64,000 nucleotides of DNA from assembly GCA_951812665.1 (NCBI GenBank), contig CATOST010000036.1, positions 62,001 to 126,000 on the forward strand, read 5' to 3'. Below, piece after piece: positions 34,643-44,315 of this stretch. A program made the translations under genes and the position numbers. The DNA is from an uncultured Acidobacteriota bacterium (GTDB taxonomy: Bacteria; Acidobacteriota; UBA6911; RPQK01; JAJDTT01). Below the pieces are notes generated by a model that worked only from the letters and a program-made list of their open reading frames with translations, did no database searches and was not told the DNA's origin. Every line of letters starts with the position of its first letter. Position 1 is the stretch's first letter.

Positions 34643-37600
34643 TCAAATCCCCAGCAACCATCCTTCCGCCGGCTGTCCCGTGATCTGTTTCAGTCCATAG
34701 ACATACCACTGCACTTGACGCCGGTAGCCGGGATCGTTCGGTTTGAGGTGCACGTCGGTCTTGAAGTCCACCACGATCCAGCGGCCGTCCTCCTGAAAAG
34801 CCAGATCGATGGTGCCCTCCAGCAGTTTGCCTTCCTCGACCGTGAGCAGGAAAGGAAGCTCCCGGTGGCGCCTCTGGGCGTCCCGCGCCCGTTCCAGCAA
34901 CGAGTGCTCCAAGGCGGAGCGCACGGACTGAATAGCGAATCGGCGCTCCGGGTTGGTCACCCCCAGGACCCTCCCGTGGAGCCGGGCGAGCCTCCGGATC
35001 TCCGGCTCGCCGGCGTCCAGGCGGACATCCCGCAACAGGGTGTGGACCAGGGTCCCGAACCTGGGTCCCGTGGGCCGGGAATCGGGAATCGGATGGGTCT
35101 CCAGCCCCACGGAGGGGCACTCGGGCGGGTCTCCAGGCGAGGGTTCCCCGGTGACCGTCAACACCTGCAGCGTTGGCCGGGACCCGGACTGCAGGGACAG
35201 CCGGCGCCCTTCCCGCCACTGCCGGTAGCGGGCAAGACCCTCTTGTCCGGCCCGGCCCCGTTCGTCGTCGGCCAGGATCCGTTCCCGCTGCAGGCCGAAG
35301 TTGGGACGAACCGTCAGGTCCAGCAACTCGGGGTCCCACCAGACCAGGGGATGATCCCCCGTCTGCGGTCGGTGGAGGCCGGGGCGGATGCAGGGCTGGA
35401 TTCGGCCCTTGGGGTTCTGGAGCAGACTGCGAGGCCCGAAGCTGGGGCACCCTGGAGCCGGTTGTCCGCGGCTCCAGGCCGTCCGGGCCGGATAGATGGC
35501 CTGCTCCAGGGGAGCCAACCATTCCGGCTTCGATCTCGGCCTGGGGCCCACTCCCAGCCCGGGGACCACCAGCAGATCCCGGGCTCGCGTCGCCGCCACG
35601 TAGGCGAGGCGGACCCCCTCCGCCCGGTCCCGTGCCGCCTCGACGTCCTGATGGTCCAACAATTCCCAGGGGACGCAACCCATGAGGCTGAATGCCGCCA
35701 GGTTGCGGCTCGAATCGACGAATTTGTCGGGACGGAAGGAGGAGAGATGGGCCGTCGTGTCCGCCAGGATCACCACGGGAAACTCCAACCCCTTGGCGTT
35801 ATGGACGGTCATCAGATGGACCCCGTCGACCCCTTCTTCCGACACCTGGGCCCCGGCCCCGGTCCGCCGCCGGGCCAGCCTCTCCAGATGCTCCACGAAG
35901 CCCCGGAACGAGCCTCCTCCGCCGGCCTCGAAAGCCCGGGCCAGATCGCAGACCCGTTGCAGGTTGGCCAGTACCTGGCGTCCGGCCGGGCGCAGGGCGA
36001 ATCCCGCATGAGCTCGAGTTTGAGCCAGGAGCCGGGAAAGGGTTTCGGCGACGGGGCGCCGGTTGCGCCGTCGATGCAGAAGGGCCAGGATCTCCAGCGC
36101 CTCGGCCACCGGCTTCAGGTCGTCATGCAGATCTTCGGGACGAGGACGGAACGGATGGAGTGAACCGTATCGGTCCCTGAAGCGCAGCAACAGCGAATCC
36201 CGGATCCAGAAGAGGGAGCCGCGGAGCGTCGCGTAGACCGAGAGTTCGTCGTCCGGCCGTTCGAGAGCGCTCAGGGCCACCCGCAGGGTCTCGACTTCTT
36301 CCCGCTGATGGAAGGATCGGGAGCCCATCAGGACGTGGGGCACCCCCCGGATCTCGAGTCCCCTGGCGTATTCACGCGTGACGTCCCGTCTCCAACTGAC
36401 GAAGCGCCGGAACAGGATGCAGACGTGGCCGGGGGAAATGGGGATGCGCCGGGTGGGGTCCTCGGGGTCGCCCACCTGCCAGCCGCTTTCTCGCAACAGC
36501 CAGTCCGTGAAGGCGGCGACGGTCCGGGGGAGGCTCTGCTCGATGGCCGCGTTGGCCAGGTTCCCCCATTTGCTGTAGGGCTCCGGCACCGGAAGGGCGA
36601 TGAGCGCCGGCTGGTCCGGTGCGGCCGTTCGGTGGCTCTCGAGGGGAACGTAGTCCGGTTGTCCGCTGACGGGGTCGGCCTTCATCTCCGGCGCGAAGGC
36701 CGCGTTGACGGCCAGTTGCAGAGGCCGCACGGAGCGGAAGTTTCGCTTCAGGTGGACCACTCTCACCCCGGCGGCCTCGAGGATCTCCTTGATCTCCTGG
36801 TACAGGACCACGTCGGCGCGGCGGAACCGATAGATCGACTGCTTGGGATCTCCCACCAGAAAGAGCTTTCCGGGAGCGGGCCGGACCCTGCGCCAGTCCG
36901 TCTCCTGCGCGTCATCCGCCGACAGAAGCAGTAATATCTCCGCCTGCAGGGCGTCCGTGTCCTGGAACTCGTCGACGAAGATGTGGCTGAAGTGTTCCTG
37001 GAAATCCCGCCGGACGGACGGCCGGTCCCGAATCAGGTCGCGAGTCTTGATCAGCAGGTCCATGAAGTCGAGTCGGCTGGTCTGTTCCTTGAGTGCCTCG
37101 TAGAACGGGGCCACCTCCAGCAGTTCCTCCCGGAGCAGAGCGGCCAGATCGGCGTCGGCGCATCGTATGAAATCCTCCAGTTCCCGGAGCAGATCTTCCC
37201 GCGCCCGGACCACCACCACCCGGGGCAGTCCCGGACCGTATTCTCCGGTCCGGCTCGGCCGGAAGAAGGGGGACCTCAACCGGCGCTTCAGACGGAGCAG
37301 TCGCCCTTCGAGGCGATCGTAGTCGCGGGGCCGTTCCAGTTCGAAGCGCCGGATCCAGGCGTCCAGATCCCGGACCGGACCCAGTTCCTGCCGCAGCCGA
37401 TCCCGCCGGTTGGCCGCCCGATCGCTGGTGGCTGCCAATTCCCGGATCCGGCTGACCAGGACGTCCAAAAGAGCTTCCCGGTCGAAGACCTCCCGTCTCC
37501 AGGAACTCCCGTAGTCGCGCCATTCCATGAGTTTCCAGGCGGCCGAGCGGAGCTGGTCCAGAGGCGAGCCGAAGTCGGCTCCCTGCCCGATCAGGGAGCG

Positions 37601-38116
37601 CTGGAGGGCCCGGGCCAGACCCGGCGCCGGGTGGGCCAGCCGGGTTTCCATCCATTGCCGAAAGGCCCTCCGGAAGAGACGGGACCCCTCATCCTCCGAG
37701 AGTTCCCGGAAATCGGGGTCGACGCCGGCCTCCACCGGCCGCTTTCGAAGCAGGTCCGCGCAGAAGGAGTGAATGGTGGAGATGCTGGCTTCCTCCAGCC
37801 CCGCCACCGCCCGCTCCAGATTCCGGATCTCGATCGGGTCCGAAGCATTCCGCCGGGCCCGGTCCAGCGCTTCCCGCAGACGCAGCTTCAGCTCGCCGGC
37901 CGCCTTGCGGGTGAAGGTGACGGCCGCGATCCCGTCGACGCGGGCCCGGCCCCTGGCCAGGACGGCCACCAGGCGCCGGACCAGCTCGCTGGTCTTGCCC
38001 GTGCCCGCCGCCGCCTCCACCAGAAGGCTGATGTCCAGGGAGTTTCGGATGGCCCGCCGCCCGCCAGTATCGGAAGGGGAGGAGACCTGGGGACCGAACT
38101 TCAAGGAATCGTTCAT
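34643..38116 (-). CDS. addA: AddA-like UvrD-family helicase-nuclease
   Basis: An 1157-residue subunit of an AddAB/RecBCD-type enzyme that resects double-strand breaks. Walker A EAAAGTGKTS is near residue 36, VTFTRKAAGELK is motif Ia, FVDEFQDTDALQ is Walker B near residue 390, GDPKQSIYRFRRAD is motif III, and VHLMTVHNAKGLEFPVVIL is motif V near residue 765. The C-terminus has a nuclease domain with GTIDLAFQEDGRWIVVDFKTD (PD-(D/E)xK). It follows the AddB-like gene by 8 nt. Helicase and nuclease motifs all look intact. Confidence 0.93.
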   Translation of the reverse strand: MNDSLKFGPQVSSPSDTGGRRAIRNSLDISLLVEAAAGTGKTSELVRRLVAVLARGRARVDGIAAVTFTRKAAGELKLRLREALDRARRNASDPIEIRNLERAVAGLEEASISTIHSFCADLLRKRPVEAGVDPDFRELSEDEGSRLFRRAFRQWMETRLAHPAPGLARALQRSLIGQGADFGSPLDQLRSAAWKLMEWRDYGSSWRREVFDREALLDVLVSRIRELAATSDRAANRRDRLRQELGPVRDLDAWIRRFELERPRDYDRLEGRLLRLKRRLRSPFFRPSRTGEYGPGLPRVVVVRAREDLLRELEDFIRCADADLAALLREELLEVAPFYEALKEQTSRLDFMDLLIKTRDLIRDRPSVRRDFQEHFSHIFVDEFQDTDALQAEILLLLSADDAQETDWRRVRPAPGKLFLVGDPKQSIYRFRRADVVLYQEIKEILEAAGVRVVHLKRNFRSVRPLQLAVNAAFAPEMKADPVSGQPDYVPLESHRTAAPDQPALIALPVPEPYSKWGNLANAAIEQSLPRTVAAFTDWLLRESGWQVGDPEDPTRRIPISPGHVCILFRRFVSWRRDVTREYARGLEIRGVPHVLMGSRSFHQREEVETLRVALSALERPDDELSVYATLRGSLFWIRDSLLLRFRDRYGSLHPFRPRPEDLHDDLKPVAEALEILALLHRRRNRRPVAETLSRLLAQTRAHAGFALRPAGRQVLANLQRVCDLARAFEAGGGGSFRGFVEHLERLARRRTGAGAQVSEEGVDGVHLMTVHNAKGLEFPVVILADTTAHLSSFRPDKFVDSSRNLAAFSLMGCVPWELLDHQDVEAARDRAEGVRLAYVAATRARDLLVVPGLGVGPRPRSKPEWLAPLEQAIYPARTAWSRGQPAPGCPSFGPRSLLQNPKGRIQPCIRPGLHRPQTGDHPLVWWDPELLDLTVRPNFGLQRERILADDERGRAGQEGLARYRQWREGRRLSLQSGSRPTLQVLTVTGEPSPGDPPECPSVGLETHPIPDSRPTGPRFGTLVHTLLRDVRLDAGEPEIRRLARLHGRVLGVTNPERRFAIQSVRSALEHSLLERARDAQRRHRELPFLLTVEEGKLLEGTIDLAFQEDGRWIVVDFKTDVHLKPNDPGYRRQVQWYVYGLKQITGQPAEGWLLGI

Positions 38117-38124
38117 GGGGTCGC

Positions 38125-41100
38125 TCAGGGAAGATTCCGGATCTGCCGGAGTGGCTCCAAGGGCCGGCTATCCTTCAGGCCGGTCCGAAGTTCTTCATAC
38201 GGACCACAGACGGCCCGGTAGTCGCAGGAGGCGCAACTCTCCTCACGAGGTGCGGCCGGAAGGAAGCCCTCGCCCACGGCCCGGTCGATGGCCTCCAGCA
38301 CCTCTCCGATCCGATGCCGGCCCTCCCGGTCGAGCCGGATCCGCCGGACTTGGAAGTTTCCCCTCTGGGTGCAGTAGTCGAGGCGGCCGCCCACGACCCG
38401 GAGACCGCGCAGTTCCTGTAAGGCCAGGGAGTAGAGAAGAGGCTGGAGCGTCTCCCCGCGTCCCACGGACTGGGGCACGGGATCCTTGGCTTTTCCGGTC
38501 TTGTGGTCGGTGATCCGGAGGACGCGGTGGGAGGGATGCATCTCCACCAGATCGATGATCCCCCGGAGCCGCATTCCGTCCAGGATGACGGCCTCTTCGG
38601 GAGTGCTTTCGGGGTCCCGATCCTCCCCGCCGGCGAGGCCGAAGGCGTAGTCGAAGTGGATCGGAACCCATCCGTCCGGCTCCTGACTGGCGCTACGGAT
38701 CCAGGTCCGAAGGTCGACCCGCAGGTCTTCGACTTCCGACTCCCAAACCGGAGGGAGAGCGGGAGCCAGCCGCTCCCGAAAACTCCCGGCGACCTGGTCC
38801 AGCACCTGGTCCGCCCGGCTCAGGATCGGCTCCAGCCGGACCCTGGTCATGGGCAGCAGGTCCTCTTCCCGGAGGCGGCGAAAGAGCCGGGACTGCACTT
38901 CATGGAAGAGGGAGCCCCGGGTCAGGGGGTCCAGGCGCTCCAGCGCCAGGGACTCCTCTCTGGGCCGCAACCTCTGGATCGAGTGAAGGTAGAAGCGGTA
39001 GGGACACGCCGCGTATTTTTCCAGGGCCGTGGCGGAATAGCTGCGGTTGCGGAGGCGGTGCTTGTGCAGAATCCGGCGGGTTGCGGGATCGGACCGGGCC
39101 ACGATCCCGTCGTCGTCCGACCAGGCGGGGCGCCAGCGCTTGTAGCGTGCCCGCAGCGAGCGCGCCAGCCACGGATTGACCAGAAGCAGGTACCGGCCCT
39201 GGCCGGTGTCCTCCGATTTCGGCGCCTGCAGGACCGGCCCCAGAGTCGCCAGATCGTACTCGGCGTCGTCGACGGCCCGAGCCGGATCCCGGGGCGCCGT
39301 CCAACCCAGCCGGGTGCTGGAGGCCGCGGCGCTCTTCCGCTCCAGTTCCTGGACGTCCGGCAGTTGGCCCAGGGCCCCACGCATGAGTTCCAGCGCGTAG
39401 AGAGAGGGGACCCGGGACCGTCCCCGCACCAGATCCATGCGCGGGTAGGAGGCGACGAGACGCCGGGAGGCCGCCGCCAGCGCGATGCGCAGCAACCGGC
39501 GCTCCTCCTGGATCCTGTCCGCCAGCAGAGGAAGGTGGGTCGAGACCCGCCGCCGGAGGCGGTCCAGGAGCAGCGGGTCCTCGGATGCCTGGCGGGGGAA
39601 GATTCCCTCCGAGAGTCCGGGCAGACAGACCACCTGAAAGGATCGGCCGCACGCCTCCTGCGGCGTCCCGACGAAGACCCGGCCGTAGGGTCTTTGCGGG
39701 GGGTCCCTTCTCAGGATGCCGAGGCGTTGACTCAGGACCTCCCTCACCTCGGTGAGAGTCACGGGTCCCACTTGCCCCATGGGCTCCAGTTCGGCCAGGA
39801 GGGACAGCACCGTCTCCGGCCGGTGAAGAGCCAGCACGGACAGCCGCCGGAGACGCTCCAACCAGGCTCGCCAGTTCTGCTGGTGAGGAAAGTCTCCCAG
39901 AAACTCGATGACGGGCAGGGCGAAATCCCTCAGGTTCCGGAGCCGGTCCAACTGGTCCTGGAGTGCTTGTCCGGCAGCCTCGTTCCCCTCCGCCTCCCTT
40001 CGTCTCTGCTTCAGGATGAGATCCGATTCCAGACCGGCGAGCCGGCGTTCCCAGCGGTCCCTCCCACCGATGACGGCGGCATCAGCCAGAAGCCGCTCCC
40101 AGTGAGCGGGAGTCCTGAGCGTTCCGGCGATCACCGGAGAGCGGTCGTCCTCCGAGTCCGAATCGCCATCCGCCGGCAACGCCGTGTCGCCGCCGCTCTT
40201 GAAGCTCATTTCCAGGTCCTCTCCCGGACTCGCCCAGGGAGGTTCCTGCTCGAGTCGTTCCGGGGAGGGGTGGTCCCTCGGGACCTGACCCAGGGAGAGG
40301 TACTCGGCGAATCGGCTGGCCGTGAGGCCCTCCTCGGCGCACTCCAAGAGGGTCAGAAGAGCCCGGCCGGCCGGGTCGGGACGCGAGATGCCGCGGCTGA
40401 AGTAACCGGGGATGCCGGCCCGGGCCAGCGCCTCCTCCATCTGGGGCTGGTAGGTTTCCGGATTCCGCAACAGGACCGCCATCTGGTCGAAGGGGGTTCC
40501 CCGCTTGGCCTCCTCCAGGAGGGACCGGGTGATCTCCACGCACTCGTGCCCCTCGCCCAGCGCCGAAAAGAGTCGAAAGCTGGAATCCATAGGGCCGCCG
40601 GAAACGTCGCCGGCAGCGAAGACGCTTGTCCGGATTCGGCTCAGAGTGGCGTCGGCGCCCCCTCTCTCGACCTGGGCTGCTGCGGCAGCCGAGACTCGTA
40701 GAAGCGTCTGGAAGGCCTCCGCACCTGGTTCGTCGCCAGAGAGAGCCAGGGCCAGCGTCGCCGTAGACCCGTCGATGAGGGAGCTGTAGAAGCGGAACTC
40801 AGCCCGGGAGCGGGGAGGGACGTCCAACAGCACCAGGGGAAGGCCGGACCAGGGGGAGTCCCCCGTCAGAGCCCGGGTGGCCAGTTCCAACAACATGGCC
40901 CGGTCGGCCAGGGAGTGCGCCTGAAGCTCCCGGGTGTACAGCTCCAGCAGGAGGGCCAGGTCGGGTCCGCCTCCGCCGCATTGTGCCAACTCGTCACCTT
41001 GGACATGAGCCAGACGAAAGTCCAGCAGCGTGGACGCCAGAGAGCGGGAGAAGCCGGGCATTCCGGAGACGGGAGCAAAATAGCCCGGCGTGTCTGCTTC

Positions 41101-41403
41101 CCGACTCCGGTAGCTGGCCCGAGCGGCCAGGGCCTCCAGTCCCAGACGACTCAGGGGAGCCAGGCCCGCGTTCGCCAACTCCGGGGTCGCCAGAACCGCC
41201 GCCAGTTGAGCCGGTGTCCACCGATGGAGTCCTACCCGGCCGTGCGACGCCAGGGAGAGCGCCCGCGCCAAATCGTCCGCGGCTGCGCGGGTCGTAGCCA
41301 GAATCAGAATCTCTCCGGGGCAGTCCAGGGAATCGATCCACCGTTCCACCGCAGCCGGAACGGACTCGTATCGGGTGACCACCTGTATGCGATTGGACGA
41401 CAT
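38125..41403 (-). CDS. addB: AddB-like helicase-fold nuclease with iron-sulfur cluster motif
   Basis: A 1092-residue partner of AddA. The N-terminal region is helicase-like but lacks a clear Walker A (the site reads ILATTRAAADDLA), so it is probably inactive for ATP, acting in DNA or Chi recognition. The C-terminal nuclease has GIIDLVEMHPSHRVLRITDHKTGK. Cys in KYAACPYRFYL together with CASCDYRAVC near the end match the four-Cys iron-sulfur staple of AddB. The two genes form an operon. A run of repeats lies upstream. Start ATG at 41403. Confidence 0.88.
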   Translation of the reverse strand: MSSNRIQVVTRYESVPAAVERWIDSLDCPGEILILATTRAAADDLARALSLASHGRVGLHRWTPAQLAAVLATPELANAGLAPLSRLGLEALAARASYRSREADTPGYFAPVSGMPGFSRSLASTLLDFRLAHVQGDELAQCGGGGPDLALLLELYTRELQAHSLADRAMLLELATRALTGDSPWSGLPLVLLDVPPRSRAEFRFYSSLIDGSTATLALALSGDEPGAEAFQTLLRVSAAAAAQVERGGADATLSRIRTSVFAAGDVSGGPMDSSFRLFSALGEGHECVEITRSLLEEAKRGTPFDQMAVLLRNPETYQPQMEEALARAGIPGYFSRGISRPDPAGRALLTLLECAEEGLTASRFAEYLSLGQVPRDHPSPERLEQEPPWASPGEDLEMSFKSGGDTALPADGDSDSEDDRSPVIAGTLRTPAHWERLLADAAVIGGRDRWERRLAGLESDLILKQRRREAEGNEAAGQALQDQLDRLRNLRDFALPVIEFLGDFPHQQNWRAWLERLRRLSVLALHRPETVLSLLAELEPMGQVGPVTLTEVREVLSQRLGILRRDPPQRPYGRVFVGTPQEACGRSFQVVCLPGLSEGIFPRQASEDPLLLDRLRRRVSTHLPLLADRIQEERRLLRIALAAASRRLVASYPRMDLVRGRSRVPSLYALELMRGALGQLPDVQELERKSAAASSTRLGWTAPRDPARAVDDAEYDLATLGPVLQAPKSEDTGQGRYLLLVNPWLARSLRARYKRWRPAWSDDDGIVARSDPATRRILHKHRLRNRSYSATALEKYAACPYRFYLHSIQRLRPREESLALERLDPLTRGSLFHEVQSRLFRRLREEDLLPMTRVRLEPILSRADQVLDQVAGSFRERLAPALPPVWESEVEDLRVDLRTWIRSASQEPDGWVPIHFDYAFGLAGGEDRDPESTPEEAVILDGMRLRGIIDLVEMHPSHRVLRITDHKTGKAKDPVPQSVGRGETLQPLLYSLALQELRGLRVVGGRLDYCTQRGNFQVRRIRLDREGRHRIGEVLEAIDRAVGEGFLPAAPREESCASCDYRAVCGPYEELRTGLKDSRPLEPLRQIRNLP

Positions 41404-41484
41404 GCGTTAGTGGAAAGAGTAAAGAGAAAAGAGGAAAGAGAGAAGGGAAGACATTCGCGTAGACGAGAAGAGACCCGGACACGA

Positions 41485-41610
41485 GACTGTCGAGTCTTGT
41501 GCGGACAAGAGACTGTCCCCATTCCTTCCTTATCCCAAAAGGGGACAGTCTATGTTTCCGTCCACGTTATCCCACGTTATCCCAGAAGGGGACAGTCTAT
41601 TTTTCTGTCT
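41485..41610. repeat. Cluster of GGGGACAGTCT-family repeats
   Basis: AGACTGTCCCC at 41511-41521 (inverted), GGGGACAGTCT at 41542-41552 and again at 41589-41599 are full copies; AGACTGTC at 41485-41492 is partial. The two forward copies continue alike (TATGTTTCCGTC and TATTTTTCTGTC). The stretch 41561-41585 also holds a tandem CACGTTATCC. No gene was found in 41404-41896; it is a repeat dump between divergent addB and the propeller gene. Confidence 0.75.
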
Positions 41611-41662
41611 TCCAGGGCATCTTCACCTCCTGCCCATAGAAGGCGACTTCTCACCCTGATGT

Positions 41663-41705
41663 GTAAAGGATGTCCTGATACAAACTGTAAACGATGTCCT
41701 GATAC
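41663..41705. repeat. 19-bp direct repeat resembling an insertion-sequence end
   Basis: GTAAAGGATGTCCTGATAC at 41663-41681 recurs as GTAAACGATGTCCTGATAC at 41687-41705 after 5 nt, with one mismatch. Tandem blocks of this kind are reminiscent of transposase-binding ends of IS481-like elements, but no transposase gene lies here, so at most it is a remnant. Confidence 0.5.
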
Positions 41706-41820
41706 CGTCCACCTTGTGGGTGCCCGCTTTCGTTCGAACCGCAGCCCAACGGGGTTGATCCGTCCTGAACCAGCGCGCAAGAAACACAGGAACGACCCGT
41801 TGGGTAGTTGTCGGCATGGG

Positions 41821-41847
41821 GAGGGCAACCACAAAGGTTGCCCCTAC
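41821..41847 (+). repeat. 27-nt palindromic element, copy C
   Basis: GAGGGCAACC then ACAAA then GGTTGCCCCTAC. Arms GGGCAACC/GGTTGCCC pair perfectly although two stem positions differ from copy A, so the change is compensated. It ends 49 nt before the propeller-protein start, with TAAACT at 41870-41875 between. Confidence 0.8.
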
Positions 41848-41896
41848 TATTTTTCTCGTCTTCCCGTAGTAAACTGGCCGGTGGGAGGAGTCGGGT

Positions 41897-43009
41897 TTGC
41901 GAGTATCTGTCTGGTGGTTGGCGTTGGTGCTTCAGGTGGCAACCGTCGCCGGGCGGGACGCCGGGGAGTGGCCGCAGTTCCGGGGCGACCTCTCCTTGAC
42001 CGGGGTTTCCAACGCCCGGTTGCCGTCGTCACCGGAACTCGCGTGGACTCATGACGCGGGCGATCCCATCGAGTCTTCGGCCGCCGTCAGCGGAGGGCGC
42101 GTCTTCGTCGGTTCGGCCGGAGGCGAGCTGCGGGCCGTCGACCTGGAATCAGGCGCGCTTGTCTGGAGGTACGAGGCGGAGGACGCCATCGGAGAATCCT
42201 CGCCTGCGGTTTCCGGCGGCGGTGTTTACGTTGCCGATCTGGCGGGAGTTCTCCACGCCGTGTCCGAGGCCGACGGATCGAAGCGCTGGACCTTTCAGAC
42301 CGACGGTGAAGTGAAGTCTTCGCCTGTCGTGGTGGAAGACTCGGTCCTGGTCGGTTCCTACGACGGGTACCTCTATTGCCTGTCCGCCGCCGGGGGAGAC
42401 GTTCGCTGGAAGCAGGAGACGGACGGACCGGTCCACTGTACCCCCGGAGTTCGGGGCGGGATCGCCTACGTTTCCGGGTGCGACGGCATGTTGCGCGGGA
42501 TCCGGGTCTCCGACGGAGAGCCGGTGGTCACGGTGGACGTGGGCGCCTACACCGGGGCCTCCCCGTCCCTGGAAGGAGACCGGGCCGTCTTCGGCACCTT
42601 CGACAACCAGGTCCTGGCCGTGGGACTGAAGTCCGGCGCCGTTCTCTGGCGCTACCAGCCCCCGGAACGCGCTTCTCCGTTCTACTCGTCCGCGGCCCAG
42701 AGCGGCGGGAAAGTGGTGTTGGGGGGGCGGGACAAAATGGTCCATTGCCTGGATGCGTCCACGGGAAAGGCGTTGTGGACCCATGCCACTCGAGCCCGTG
42801 TCGATTCCTCTCCGGCCATTGCCGATGGACGGGTCTGGGTCGGTTCCTATGACAGCCGGCTCTACTCGCTGGACCTCGAAACCGGGAAGCAGCTCTGGGA
42901 GTTTCAAACGGGCGGAAGGATTTCCGCATCACCCGCCGTGGCCGCCGGCCGGATCATCGTCGGTTCCCAGGACGGGCTGCTCTACTGTTTCGGCGCCGGT
43001 TCACAGTAG
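41897..43009 (+). CDS. Secreted PQQ-repeat (BamB/quinoprotein-like) beta-propeller
   Basis: A 370-residue protein with signal peptide (MRVSVWWLALVLQVATVAG) and then seven to eight blades carrying the A-x-D-x-x-T/S-G-x-x-x-W pattern, such as AVDLESGALVWRY, ALWTHATRARVDSSP and SLDLETGKQLWEF. Such propellers are either scaffolds in the outer-membrane assembly pathway (BamB) or quinoprotein-like sensors; nothing here shows PQQ binding. The TTG at 41897 has a GGAGGAG site 6 nt upstream. It is not in an operon with other Bam genes. Confidence 0.83.
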   Translation: MRVSVWWLALVLQVATVAGRDAGEWPQFRGDLSLTGVSNARLPSSPELAWTHDAGDPIESSAAVSGGRVFVGSAGGELRAVDLESGALVWRYEAEDAIGESSPAVSGGGVYVADLAGVLHAVSEADGSKRWTFQTDGEVKSSPVVVEDSVLVGSYDGYLYCLSAAGGDVRWKQETDGPVHCTPGVRGGIAYVSGCDGMLRGIRVSDGEPVVTVDVGAYTGASPSLEGDRAVFGTFDNQVLAVGLKSGAVLWRYQPPERASPFYSSAAQSGGKVVLGGRDKMVHCLDASTGKALWTHATRARVDSSPAIADGRVWVGSYDSRLYSLDLETGKQLWEFQTGGRISASPAVAAGRIIVGSQDGLLYCFGAGSQ

Positions 43010-43045
43010 ATTTCGGCGAGGACTTGCGGCCGATCCCCGGTTCCC

Positions 43046-44311
43046 TCACTTCATGATCCAGCGCCGGGACTTCATCTCGAATCGCGGCAATGTCCCCGGC
43101 GGCACCGGCGAGACGGGAATTCTCAGCGAGAAGGCGGCGTGAAGCTCCTGCTCCAGTATTCGCGCCCCCCCTTCGCCCAGGCTCGACTCGATCCGGATCT
43201 TCATTTCCCTGAGCACGCCCGAGTCGTGAACCTCGACCCGGTACTCGGAGATTTCGGGCCGTCTCCGGATCACCTCCTCCACCGCGGCCGGAAAGAGGTT
43301 CACCCCCCGGATCACCACCATGTCGTCGACCCTCCCCAGAATGCCTCCTTCCAGCGCCAGCTCGGAGCGGCCGCAGGCACAGGGGGTCCGCGGGGACGGC
43401 TTCACCAAGTCCCCGGTTCGATAACGCAGAACCGGTGACCCGACCCGGTCCAGCGTGGTCAGGATCAACTCCCCTGGCTCCCCCGGCGCCGCGGGACGCG
43501 ACGTAGCCGGATCCACCACCTCGGCCAGATAGGCGTTTTCCAGGACGTGCAAAATGCTCCGCCGGGAAGGGCACTCGTAGCTGACGGGTCCCACCTCGGT
43601 CATGCCGTGATGGTCGCGAAGACTGGCCCCCCAAGCGGCTTCCAGCCGGGAGCGGGTGGCCTCGATGCATCCCCCCGGCTCTCCGGCGGTCAGGAGGATG
43701 CGGACCGCGGATTGTTCCAGCGAGAGGTCGTTTTCCGCCGCGACCTCGGCCAGGTGCAGGGCGTAAGTGGGCGTGGCGCAGAGGACGTCCACGCGGTTGT
43801 CCAGAATGGCTCGAAGGCGCCCCAGGCTGCTCTGGCCGCCGCCCGGCAGGCAGAGGGCTCCCAGGGACTGCGCCGAGTCGAAGGCGGTCCAGAAGCCCAG
43901 GAAGGGTCCGAAGGAGAAGGCGAAGAAAATCCGGTCCCCGGGTCTCACGCCGGACCTCCGGTAGACGGTCTTCCAGCAGTCGAGCATCTTCTCCCAGGTC
44001 TCGGCGGTGTCCAGCCAGCGCAACGGTTCCCCCCGGCTCCCGCTGGTCTGGTTGAATCGCGTGTAGCGATGCAGCGGGAAGCTCAGGTTGCGGCCGAAGG
44101 GAGGATTCCGGATCTGGTCCTCCAAGAGTTCCCGTTTCCCGGTGAACGGAACACCGCGGCGAAACTCACGGAGGCTCAGAGGCTTCCGCGTCTGCGGCGT
44201 GGGATCCAGCTTCTCCCGGTAGAACGGGTTCGAGGCCAGAACCGTTTCCAGCAGATGCTGCAGTTTGACCTGCTGCCGCTTCCGGATTTCTTCCGGGCCG
44301 GGTGGATTCAT
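43046..44311 (-). CDS. PaaK-like AMP-forming acyl/aryl-CoA ligase
   Basis: A 421-residue adenylate-forming enzyme of the phenylacetate-CoA ligase group. The phosphate loop is TSGSRGEPLRW near residue 93, HHGMTEVGPVSYEC near residue 235 is the aromatic-substrate motif, RYRTGDL near residue 305 binds ribose, and GRVDDMVVIRGVNLFP leads into the C-terminal domain. It activates a carboxylic acid with ATP and loads it on CoA (or a carrier). It is the last gene of a four-gene minus-strand operon, 4 nt after the thioesterase. Start ATG at 44311; an in-frame upstream extension overlaps the thioesterase gene and was rejected. Confidence 0.85.
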   Translation of the reverse strand: MNPPGPEEIRKRQQVKLQHLLETVLASNPFYREKLDPTPQTRKPLSLREFRRGVPFTGKRELLEDQIRNPPFGRNLSFPLHRYTRFNQTSGSRGEPLRWLDTAETWEKMLDCWKTVYRRSGVRPGDRIFFAFSFGPFLGFWTAFDSAQSLGALCLPGGGQSSLGRLRAILDNRVDVLCATPTYALHLAEVAAENDLSLEQSAVRILLTAGEPGGCIEATRSRLEAAWGASLRDHHGMTEVGPVSYECPSRRSILHVLENAYLAEVVDPATSRPAAPGEPGELILTTLDRVGSPVLRYRTGDLVKPSPRTPCACGRSELALEGGILGRVDDMVVIRGVNLFPAAVEEVIRRRPEISEYRVEVHDSGVLREMKIRIESSLGEGGARILEQELHAAFSLRIPVSPVPPGTLPRFEMKSRRWIMK

Positions 44312-44315
44312 GGAA

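Noticed and set aside
33963-35678. A 571-codon minus-strand frame containing the PIN toxin
   Set aside because: Only the last 124 codons match a PIN domain, and the GTGA overlap with the antitoxin fixes the start.
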